A DNA stretch of 8,342 nt, from NCBI GenBank assembly GCA_030630015.1, contig DAOVNV010000101.1, positions 1 to 8,342 of the forward strand, written 5' to 3'. Positions within the stretch are counted from its first letter, which is position 1; every line of letters starts with the position of its first letter. Of this stretch, positions 1-6,064 are shown piece by piece. The notes beneath the pieces were generated by a model. It was not told the DNA's origin, made no database searches, and was given only the letters and a program-made list of their open reading frames with translations. This DNA comes from Desulfuromonadales bacterium (lineage in GTDB: Bacteria; Desulfobacterota; Desulfuromonadia; Desulfuromonadales; BM103). The position numbers and the translations under genes were made by a program.

Positions 1-42
1 ATTTGGCTAAAACAGCTGATTTACCAAGATCTTTCGGTACTT

Positions 43-1746
43 ATGACGATTTCCGAGACAAACCAGAACAGCCCCGCTTCGCAGCATCCCGACACGGTGC
101 GCATCCTGCCGCTCGGCGGCCTGGGCGAAATCGGCCTGAACATGATGACCTTCGAAACGAATGGTCAGATGCTCATCGTCGACTGTGGTTTGATGTTTCC
201 AGAAGCCTATATGCTGGGCATCGATCTGGTCATTCCGGACATCTCGACCCTGTCCGACCGCCAAACGCCTGTCACCGCCCTGGTGCTGACTCATGGTCAC
301 GAAGATCACATCGGTGCCATCCCGTTTCTGCTTGAAGCTCTCGGCAATCCGCCGATCTATGGCACGCCGCTGACCCTCGGTCTGCTGCGCGGCAAACTCG
401 AAGAGCACAAGCTGATCGGCAAGGCCGACCTCCGCCCGGTCCAGCCGCGCCAAAGCATTGACCTGGGCCCTTTCCAGGTTGAATTTTTTCGGGCCGCCCA
501 CTCGATCGTCGACGGCTGCGGCCTGGCGATCCGCACTCCGGCCGGACTGATTGTGCATACCGGCGACTTCAAGCTCGACCCGACCCCGGTCGACAATCAA
601 CCGACCGATCTCGGTCGCCTGGCCGCTTACGGGGAGGAAGGCGTCCTGCTGCTGATGGCCGACTCCACCAACGTTGAACAGACCGGGCAGACCCTTTCCG
701 AAAGGACGGTTGGCGAAGCCTTTAACCAGATCCTGCCGGGCTGTCAGGGGCGGGTTTTCATAGCGACCTTTTCCTCCAACATTCACCGCATCCAGCAGGT
801 TGTGGACAGCGCCGCAATAGTCGGCCGTAAAATCTTTGTAAGCGGCCGCAGCATGGTCAGTAACATCGCCATCGCCCGGCAGCTCGGCTATCTCAAAGTT
901 CCCGACGATATGCTGATCAACCTGCACCAGATGCGTGACCTGGCCAGCGACAGGGTCGTTGTTCTGACCACCGGCAGCCAGGGGGAACCACTGAGCGCCC
1001 TGTCGCGGATCGCACTTGCCGACCACAAACAGCTCAAGCTGGAACCGGGCGACACAGTCATCCTTTCCTCCAAGTTCATCCCCGGTAATGAAAAAGCCAT
1101 TTCGGATCTGATCAATCATCTCTATCGCCAGGGCGCTGAAGTCCACTACGAAACGACCAGCGAGGTGCATGTCTCCGGCCACGCCTGCCGGGAAGAACTG
1201 AAAGCCGTTCACAACCTGGTCCGGCCGCGATATTTTGTGCCGGTCCACGGCGAGTACCGCCACCTGATCAAACATACGCAGCTGGCAATCGAAATGGGTA
1301 TGCCCAGCGAACGCGTCCTGCTGCTGGAAAACGGTCAGCCGCTGCTGCTGTCACCCAGCGGCCACACTCTGGAGCCACGGGTCGAAACCGGCCGAGTGTT
1401 CGTCGACGGCAAAGGGGTCGGTGATGTCGGCGAGATGGAACTGCGTGACCGCAGTCACCTGGCCAATCACGGTATGGTCATCGTGTTCCTGGCAATGAAC
1501 CAGAGCAGCGGCGAAATCGTGTCCGGACCGGACATCATAACGCGCGGCTTTGTCCCGGAAGAAGAAGGCGCCACACTCATTGAAGACGCACGGCAACTGG
1601 TCTGCGACATGCTCGAGGAACGCAGCCACGCAGTCATTTCCGATTGGGAAGAACTCCGCGTCGAAGTCCGCAAAACCCTGCGCCGCTTCTTCAACAAGTC
1701 GATGGAGCGCCGGCCACTGATCCTCCCGGTCATTATGGAACTGTAA
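43..1746 (+). CDS. rnj: Ribonuclease J (metallo-beta-lactamase / beta-CASP RNase)
   Basis: Cytoplasmic RNase of the RNase J family, which combines 5'-to-3' exonuclease and endonuclease activity in mRNA decay and RNA maturation. Numbering from the first Met at 43 (567 aa, usual family length about 550), the metallo-beta-lactamase core starts near residue 20. The zinc-binding HGHEDH is at 84-89, with further ligands in AAHSIVD (H153) and HTGDFKLD (H172, D175). The beta-CASP domain follows at about 210-370, with GSQGEP at 311-316. The fold closes with HVSGHACREEL (H376, H380) and PVHGEYRHL (H402). Residues from about 450 to the end match the small C-terminal domain. All catalytic ligands appear present. 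The start is uncertain: I see no convincing ribosome-binding site before 43 and the frame is open back to base 1. About 17 residues before the core is normal for the family, so 43 is reasonable. The function is firm. Confidence 0.95.
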   Translation: MTISETNQNSPASQHPDTVRILPLGGLGEIGLNMMTFETNGQMLIVDCGLMFPEAYMLGIDLVIPDISTLSDRQTPVTALVLTHGHEDHIGAIPFLLEALGNPPIYGTPLTLGLLRGKLEEHKLIGKADLRPVQPRQSIDLGPFQVEFFRAAHSIVDGCGLAIRTPAGLIVHTGDFKLDPTPVDNQPTDLGRLAAYGEEGVLLLMADSTNVEQTGQTLSERTVGEAFNQILPGCQGRVFIATFSSNIHRIQQVVDSAAIVGRKIFVSGRSMVSNIAIARQLGYLKVPDDMLINLHQMRDLASDRVVVLTTGSQGEPLSALSRIALADHKQLKLEPGDTVILSSKFIPGNEKAISDLINHLYRQGAEVHYETTSEVHVSGHACREELKAVHNLVRPRYFVPVHGEYRHLIKHTQLAIEMGMPSERVLLLENGQPLLLSPSGHTLEPRVETGRVFVDGKGVGDVGEMELRDRSHLANHGMVIVFLAMNQSSGEIVSGPDIITRGFVPEEEGATLIEDARQLVCDMLEERSHAVISDWEELRVEVRKTLRRFFNKSMERRPLILPVIMEL

Positions 1747-1769
1747 GTAATTTCTGACTATTAAACCCC

Positions 1770-1798
1770 TTGTCAGACGAATCAATTTTGGATAGGTT
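1770..1798 (+). promoter_or_regulatory. Possible sigma-70-like promoter for a short intergenic transcript
   Basis: TTGTCA at 1770-1775 and TAGGTT at 1793-1798 are separated by 17 bases. The -35 is a good match and the -10 is poor (3 of 6). A start near 1805 would give an RNA of about 160 bases ending at the terminator at 1935-1965. The call rests only on spacing and the terminator downstream. Confidence 0.22.
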
Positions 1799-1804
1799 CA
1801 CCAA

Positions 1805-1965
1805 GGATTAAAAACATAAATACCCGCAGGGCATGAGGGAGCCGCAAACACAGGCCCCGGTTTTCGTTGCCAAGTAACACTGCTCTGGTTCCCGGGCAAC
1901 ACTCTCTGGGGATGGTTCAGAAACCTGGCAAAAGAAGTGCCCCCCGCAGGGGAAAGGCACTTTTT
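1805..1965 (+). ncRNA. Possible structured small RNA or 3'-UTR/leader RNA of unknown family
   Basis: No plausible protein is encoded between rnj and uppP. This part contains several complementary segments. GGGAGCC (1837-1843) can pair with GGTTCCC (1887-1893, one G-U). GTTGCC (1866-1871) can pair with GGCAAC (1895-1900). GGTT/AACC (1914-1917 with 1922-1925) closes a four-base loop. The first two pairings cross each other, so they would be either a pseudoknot or alternative folds. The stretch ends in a clear intrinsic terminator. I compared it from memory with c-di-GMP-I, cobalamin, fluoride, molybdenum-cofactor, ZTP and 6S RNA cores, and none fits. It could be the trailing UTR of rnj, an independent small RNA, or chance pairing in GC-rich DNA. 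Confidence 0.22.
1935..1965 (+). terminator. Rho-independent terminator downstream of rnj
   Basis: AAGTGCC (1935-1941) pairs with GGCACTT (1956-1962). Inside it CCCC (1942-1945) pairs with GGGG (1949-1952) around the loop GCA, leaving a three-A bulge at 1953-1955. The stem is 11 bp and is followed by the T run at 1961-1965. It lies about 190 bases after the rnj stop codon, so it ends either a long rnj 3' UTR or a separate short transcript. It separates rnj transcription from uppP. Confidence 0.65.
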
Positions 1966-1966
1966 G

Positions 1967-2000
1967 CATACTTTTTATTGCCGCTTGGATAAAAAGTATG
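1967..2000. repeat. Perfect 12-bp inverted repeat with 10-base spacer
   Basis: CATACTTTTTAT at 1967-1978 is the exact reverse complement of ATAAAAAGTATG at 1989-2000. The spacer is TGCCGCTTGG. The element is AT-rich and starts two bases after the terminator T run. Possible roles are a cruciform or operator-like site, an arm of a dispersed intergenic repeat, or a second terminator-like hairpin. A T run is present only within the arms, which argues against a classical terminator. Confidence 0.7.
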
Positions 2001-2057
2001 GCGTCTGGCGGGACGCGACCCGCCGTCGTTAAAACTATGGCGTGGCAAGCCCGCCGG
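1992..2057. repeat. Compact block of imperfect direct repeats and GC palindromes (REP-like candidate)
   Basis: AAAAGTATGGCGT (1992-2004) recurs as AAAACTATGGCGT (2031-2043), 12 of 13 identical, 39 bases downstream. GGCGGG (2007-2012) is complementary to CCCGCC both at 2019-2024 (six-base loop) and at 2050-2055, so each half-unit carries a CCCGCC. The first direct-repeat copy overlaps the right arm of the perfect inverted repeat, suggesting that 1967-2057 is one composite element. This architecture resembles short dispersed intergenic palindromes, but only one copy is in the window, so dispersal is not shown. Confidence 0.4.
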
Positions 2058-2068
2058 TTTACAGATTT

Positions 2069-2074
2069 TATAAT
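2069..2074 (+). promoter_or_regulatory. TATAAT -10 box ahead of uppP
   Basis: An exact TATAAT lies 29 bases before the uppP ATG, in an AT-rich patch inside otherwise GC-rich sequence. No good -35 hexamer is seen at 16-18 bases. GTGGCA at 2042-2047 would need a 21-base spacer. A start near 2081 would give a leader of about 20 bases. It is downstream of the rnj terminator, as expected if uppP has its own promoter. Confidence 0.38.
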
Positions 2075-2103
2075 TATTCATGACCGCTTAGCTCTGGACA
2101 ACG

Positions 2104-2907
2104 ATGACTTTTTTAGAAGCCATATTACTCGGCATCCTGCAGGGCGCCACCGAATTCCTCCCTGTCTCCTCCTCCGGACACCTGGCCCTCGCCCAGAACC
2201 TGCTGGACGACTTTGCCCAACCGGGGCTTCTGTTCGACATTCTGCTGCACGTCGGCACCATGGTCGCAGTTATCGGATATTTCTGGAAAGACCTGGTCGG
2301 ACTGCTGACCTCACCGTGGCGACGGGACGAGAACAGTCCCGTGCAACGCCGCATGCTATTGCTGATTGTACTCGGCTCCGTGCCCACCGCCGTGATCGGC
2401 TTGTCGTTCAAAGATCTCTTCGAAGGGCTGTTTCATCAACCGATGATCGTTTGCCTGATGCTTCTGGTCACAGGGGGCCTGCTCATCATCGCCGAACGCT
2501 TCAGGTCTACCGACCGGACCCAGGAGCAACTGACCTGGGGTGACGCTCTGGTCGTCGGGATCGTACAGGGGTTGGCCATTATTCCAGGGATCTCCCGCTC
2601 CGGATCGACAATTGCCGCCCTTTTGCTGCGGGGCGTGGATGGCGAGACAGCCGCCCGCTTTTCATTCCTGCTGGCTCTCCCGGCGATTTTCGGCGCAGCA
2701 CTGCTCTCTTTAAAGGACCTGAATCAGGTCGCGGCCGGGACGATTCCGGTCTACCTGGCCGGAACTGGAGCAGCCCTCATTACCGGCTTGGTTTGCATCC
2801 ATTTTCTGATGGGAATTATCCGCCGGCGCCGCTTGAGCTGGTTCGCCTTCTATTGTTGGGGCGCCGGAATACTCGGCCTGGTCTATTTCTCCTCATCCGG
2901 CCTTTGA
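2104..2907 (+). CDS. uppP: Undecaprenyl-diphosphatase UppP (BacA family)
   Basis: Integral membrane phosphatase that converts undecaprenyl diphosphate to undecaprenyl phosphate, recycling the lipid carrier for peptidoglycan and other envelope polymers. Overproduction of the family gives bacitracin resistance. At 267 aa it has the usual length. Motif 1 is near the N terminus: QGATE (residues 13-17) is the (E/Q)xxxE element and is followed by FLPVSSSGH, with H26. Motif 2 is PGISRSGST at 161-169, with the catalytic-type arginine at R165. Hydrophobic segments lie at about 44-60, 85-101, 113-131, 150-161, 186-203, 216-236 and 247-264. A weak ribosome-binding site, TGGA at 2095-2098, precedes the ATG by 5 bases. 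The frame 1998-2543 overlapping it is a shadow. A terminator separates it from rnj, and a promoter candidate separates it from ftsK. Confidence 0.96.
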   Translation: MTFLEAILLGILQGATEFLPVSSSGHLALAQNLLDDFAQPGLLFDILLHVGTMVAVIGYFWKDLVGLLTSPWRRDENSPVQRRMLLLIVLGSVPTAVIGLSFKDLFEGLFHQPMIVCLMLLVTGGLLIIAERFRSTDRTQEQLTWGDALVVGIVQGLAIIPGISRSGSTIAALLLRGVDGETAARFSFLLALPAIFGAALLSLKDLNQVAAGTIPVYLAGTGAALITGLVCIHFLMGIIRRRRLSWFAFYCWGAGILGLVYFSSSGL

Positions 2908-2932
2908 CCTGCCGTCGCTTTCGCGCTAACAT
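2904..2932 (+). promoter_or_regulatory. Sigma-70-like promoter candidate for ftsK
   Basis: TTGACC (2904-2909, 5 of 6 to the -35 consensus) and TAACAT (2927-2932, 4 of 6 to the -10 consensus) are spaced by exactly 17 bases. The -35 overlaps the uppP stop codon. Predicted initiation near 2939 would leave a leader of about 40 bases before the TTG start of ftsK. It could drive the whole ftsK-larB-larC-pgpA-cinA run. No terminator is visible between uppP and ftsK, so read-through from uppP is also possible. Confidence 0.45.
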
Positions 2933-2979
2933 GGCTGGGATATCGTATCGTTACACAAAAAGTGCGGAGCATTCAGATC

Positions 2980-5295
2980 TTGGCTAAAAGCAAACCGAAC
3001 AAACTGAAACAAATCAGCGATAAGCCTCGCAAGACATTTCTTCGCGAACATATTAAAAAAGAAATTGCGGGCCTGGTCTGGCTGGCAGCAGGGATTTCTC
3101 TCCTGCTCAGCCTGGTTTCTTTCAACAACAACGACCCCTCGTTCAACAACAACCTCAATCCGGATCATATTTTCAATTTTTGCGGCCGGGTTGGCGCCTA
3201 CGTTTCCGACCTTTTCTATCAGGTCATCGGGCTGCCGGCTCTGTTCATCCCCTTGGCCTGCCTGGCGTTCGCATGGCGGCTGCTCAAATTCAGAGATATT
3301 CATCCACGTTTCTATAAACTGGTCGCATTCGCCGTGATGCTGATTTCCCTGGCCGGCCTGATCTCGCTCAGGATCGACAAGGTTCTGTTCTTCGGACAAA
3401 CGATCAACCAGGCGGGCGGCTTTCTCGGCTTCTTCATTGCCAATACTTTACAAAACTGGTTCAACCTGACCGGAGCCGCAATTTTCCTGCTGGTCTTCCT
3501 GTCGGTCTCCGCGATGCTCGTTGCCCGTTTTTCAGTGGTGCTGTTCCTGGAGGGGTTCCTCGCCCGAGCGGCGGATTCCCTTGAGCGCCGCCGCGAAGCC
3601 AGACTGGCCCGCAAGGCGCAAAATCCCAAGAAGAACAAACAGGACAGAGTTCCAGTGATCCATTCTCTGGAGCCACAACCTGCACCGGCACTGACACAGA
3701 AGAAAACCAGAAAAGCGTCCGCCAAAGGCTCTACGGCCCAGGAGGCCTTTTCTTTCCTTGAGCCCTCAGGGACCTATCACCAACCACCGCTCTCGCTGCT
3801 CGACCATGATGACACGCAGATCATACCGGTGGATAAGGACGCCCTGACCATGAATGCACGCCTTCTTGAAAAGAAGCTGCTCGATTTCAACGTGGAAGGG
3901 GAAGTTTCTGAAGTCAAGCCAGGTCCAGTGGTGACCATGTACGAATTCGCGCCGGCTCCCGGCGTCAAGGTCAACAAGATCTCCGGACTGGCCGATGATC
4001 TGAGCATGGCTCTTAAGGCTCTTTCAATCCGGATCGTCGCGCCGATTCCAGGACGTGGCGTGGTCGGCATCGAAATTCCCAACCGCGATCGTGAAATGGT
4101 CTATCTGAAGGAGATCTTTTCGACCCAGGAGTACCAGAAGACTGGCGGCCGCCTGCCCCTGGTTCTGGGAAAAGATATTTTCGGCCAGACCGTGGTTGCC
4201 GATCTTTCCAAGATGCCGCATCTGCTGGTCGCCGGAGCAACCGGCACCGGCAAGTCGGTATCGATCAATGCCATGATCCTGTCCCTGCTTTACCGGGCCG
4301 ATCCCAAAGACGTCCGCATGATCATGGTCGATCCCAAAATGCTCGAGCTTTCCATGTACGAGGGGATTCCGCATCTGCTTCTGCCGGTGGTAACCAATCC
4401 TAAAAAGGCTGTGCTCGCCCTCAACTGGGCGGTTCGCGAAATGGAACGCCGCTACAAGCTGATGTCCGACAAGGGTGTGCGCAACATCGACGGCTACAAC
4501 CGCAAACTGGCAAAAGAAGAAAAGGCAAGGAACGCAAAACCGGGCAAAACGTTGGACCGGGACGCAAGCGACGATTTTCTCGAGGAAGAATTGCCGGAAA
4601 TTGAAATGGTCGAGGGCGAAGAACTGGAGCACGGCCACCTGCCCTACATCGTTGTTGTCGTCGATGAGTTAGCTGACTTAATGATGGTCGCCGGGCGCGA
4701 TATCGAAGAGGCCATTGCACGACTGGCCCAGATGGCCCGTGCCGCCGGCATCCACCTGATCCTCGCGACCCAGCGGCCGAGTGTCGATGTCATCACTGGT
4801 CTGATCAAGGCCAATTTCCCGACCCGAATTTCCTTCAAGGTTTTCTCGCGCACCGACTCGCGCACCATCCTCGATCAGATGGGTGCGGAAACCCTGCTCG
4901 GCAACGGCGATATGCTGTTCCTGCCACCCGGAACCGGCTCGGTGCAGCGTGTGCACGGCGCCTTTGTTTCGGAAATCGAGGTTCAGAGGGTGGTCACTTT
5001 CCTCAGGAAGCAGGGCGACCCCGATTACGACAAGTCGATTCTTGATGCACCGCCTTCTGCCGGAAGCAGCGGCAACGGCGACGATGAATACGATGAGAAA
5101 TGGGATGTGGCCCTGGCACTTATCGCAGACAAACGCCAGGCATCGATCTCCATGCTGCAGCGCCATCTGCGCCTCGGCTACAATCGCGCGGCGCGCATAA
5201 TTGAAAAAATGGAGCAGGAAGGGATTGTCGGCCCTTCCGACGGTACCAGCCGACCTCGCGAGGTATTCATCAACAAAATTGGCGAAGACAGCTGA
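2980..5295 (+). CDS. ftsK: DNA translocase FtsK
   Basis: Septum-anchored hexameric ATPase that pumps chromosomal DNA toward dif and activates XerCD during division. The TTG at 2980 is preferred because GGAG at 2966-2969 lies 10 bases upstream. The in-frame GTG at 2962 would add six residues (777 aa total) but has no ribosome-binding site. Numbering from that GTG, membrane segments lie at about 35-54, 86-106, 118-136, 152-162 and 171-189. A short, basic linker (about 205-260) follows; E. coli FtsK has a far longer one. The alpha/beta motor starts near 285, with Walker A GATGTGKS at 425-432 and Walker B IVVVVDEL at 563-570, then ATQRPSVDVITG. The gamma winged-helix domain (about 712-775, with ISMLQRHLRLGYNRA) would read the KOPS polarity sequences. 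A charged insert lies at about 515-560, before Walker B. Thirteen bases separate the stop from larB. Confidence 0.95.
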   Translation: MAKSKPNKLKQISDKPRKTFLREHIKKEIAGLVWLAAGISLLLSLVSFNNNDPSFNNNLNPDHIFNFCGRVGAYVSDLFYQVIGLPALFIPLACLAFAWRLLKFRDIHPRFYKLVAFAVMLISLAGLISLRIDKVLFFGQTINQAGGFLGFFIANTLQNWFNLTGAAIFLLVFLSVSAMLVARFSVVLFLEGFLARAADSLERRREARLARKAQNPKKNKQDRVPVIHSLEPQPAPALTQKKTRKASAKGSTAQEAFSFLEPSGTYHQPPLSLLDHDDTQIIPVDKDALTMNARLLEKKLLDFNVEGEVSEVKPGPVVTMYEFAPAPGVKVNKISGLADDLSMALKALSIRIVAPIPGRGVVGIEIPNRDREMVYLKEIFSTQEYQKTGGRLPLVLGKDIFGQTVVADLSKMPHLLVAGATGTGKSVSINAMILSLLYRADPKDVRMIMVDPKMLELSMYEGIPHLLLPVVTNPKKAVLALNWAVREMERRYKLMSDKGVRNIDGYNRKLAKEEKARNAKPGKTLDRDASDDFLEEELPEIEMVEGEELEHGHLPYIVVVVDELADLMMVAGRDIEEAIARLAQMARAAGIHLILATQRPSVDVITGLIKANFPTRISFKVFSRTDSRTILDQMGAETLLGNGDMLFLPPGTGSVQRVHGAFVSEIEVQRVVTFLRKQGDPDYDKSILDAPPSAGSSGNGDDEYDEKWDVALALIADKRQASISMLQRHLRLGYNRAARIIEKMEQEGIVGPSDGTSRPREVFINKIGEDS

Positions 5296-5308
5296 GAGCC
5301 GGATATCG

Positions 5309-6064
5309 ATGAATATCAATGAATTAAAAAATTTACTCTCTGCTCTCCAGGATGGAGACCTGACTGTGGAGGAAGGCGTGGAGCGCTTGCGCACCTTGCC
5401 TTTTGAAGATGTCGGCGTCGCACTGATCGACCACCATCGTGCCCTGCGGCAGGGGATTCCCGAGGTTGTGCTCGGCGAATCCAAGACGGCCGATCAATTG
5501 GCGACCATTGTCGGACGCATGGTCGAGCACGGCGGCAACATCCTTGTCACCCGGCTTTCCGAAGAAAAGGCAGGCCGCCTGTCGGACCACCATCCCGATG
5601 GGAGCTACGATCCCGTCGCACGCACCTTCTCCATCGTCCAGTCGCCGCTCGAAGATCTCGGCGGCGGCAAAGTCCTGGTTATTTGCGCCGGGACCTCCGA
5701 TCTACCCGTTGCCCGCGAGGCAGCAAACAGCGCCCGCATGTTTAACAACCGGGTCGAAGAACTGGTCGATGTCGGCGTAGCCGGCATCCATCGTCTGCTG
5801 GCTCATACCGATACGTTGCGCGAAGCGGCCGTCATCATCGTGGTCGCCGGCATGGAGGGCGCCCTGCCTTCCGTGGTCGGAGGGATGGTTGACATCCCGG
5901 TCATCGCCGTTCCGACTTCAGTCGGCTACGGGGCCTCGTTCAACGGCCTGGCGGCGCTGCTCGGCATGCTCAACTCCTGTGCGGGAGGAGTCACCGTTGT
6001 CAACATCGACAACGGCTTCGGCGCCGCCTTTGCAGCGACGCGCATCAACAGGAAAAGGCCCTGA
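5309..6064 (+). CDS. larB: LarB, nickel-pincer cofactor synthesis (pyridinium-3,5-biscarboxylic acid mononucleotide synthase)
   Basis: First enzyme of nickel-pincer nucleotide (NPN) synthesis. LarB carboxylates and hydrolyses nicotinic acid adenine dinucleotide to pyridinium-3,5-biscarboxylic acid mononucleotide plus AMP. The predicted protein is 251 aa, usual for LarB. An N-terminal helical region (about 1-60) holds DHHRALRQGIPEVVLGESKT at 41-60. The PurE-like carboxylase domain follows, with CAGTSDLPVAREA (126-138), VAGMEGALPSVVGG (179-192) and GYGASFNGLAALLGMLNSC (206-224). C224 sits where the family has its nucleophilic cysteine (inference by motif). An open frame continues upstream to 5201 inside ftsK, but ATG 5309 is chosen because it restores the standard N terminus and has GGA at 5301-5303 five bases before it. 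The stop overlaps the larC start (TGATG), implying translational coupling. Older annotation would call it an AIR carboxylase or NCAIR mutase PurE-related protein. Confidence 0.93.
   Translation: MNINELKNLLSALQDGDLTVEEGVERLRTLPFEDVGVALIDHHRALRQGIPEVVLGESKTADQLATIVGRMVEHGGNILVTRLSEEKAGRLSDHHPDGSYDPVARTFSIVQSPLEDLGGGKVLVICAGTSDLPVAREAANSARMFNNRVEELVDVGVAGIHRLLAHTDTLREAAVIIVVAGMEGALPSVVGGMVDIPVIAVPTSVGYGASFNGLAALLGMLNSCAGGVTVVNIDNGFGAAFAATRINRKRP

Noticed and set aside
7..1275. 422-aa open frame on the minus strand opposite rnj
   Set aside because: It is fully antisense to a motif-complete RNase J, has low-complexity composition and no recognisable domain. This is the usual antisense shadow of a GC-rich gene.
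1821..1925. c-di-GMP-I (GEMM) riboswitch
   Set aside because: A stretch with GGGAGCCGCAAA looked superficially similar, but the conserved GGCAAA and GACGCAAAGCC core segments are absent in the right order and spacing.
1805..1965. 6S RNA or a tRNA gene
   Set aside because: The length is near that of 6S RNA, but I cannot build the long end-closing stem with a central bubble. No tRNA T-loop or acceptor stem is present.
1998..2543. 181-aa plus-strand frame starting in the repeat block and overlapping uppP
   Set aside because: It is out of frame with uppP, arginine/histidine-rich and without domain features. Its start lies inside the inverted repeat.
5201..5308. Upstream extension of larB to an ATG at 5201
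   Set aside because: It would overlap ftsK by 95 bases and add 36 residues not typical of LarB. The ATG at 5309 has a ribosome-binding site and gives the normal N terminus.
4678..5484. 268-aa minus-strand frame across the ftsK-larB junction
   Set aside because: It crosses two well-supported plus-strand genes, has no domain I recognise, and fits third-codon-position GC bias.
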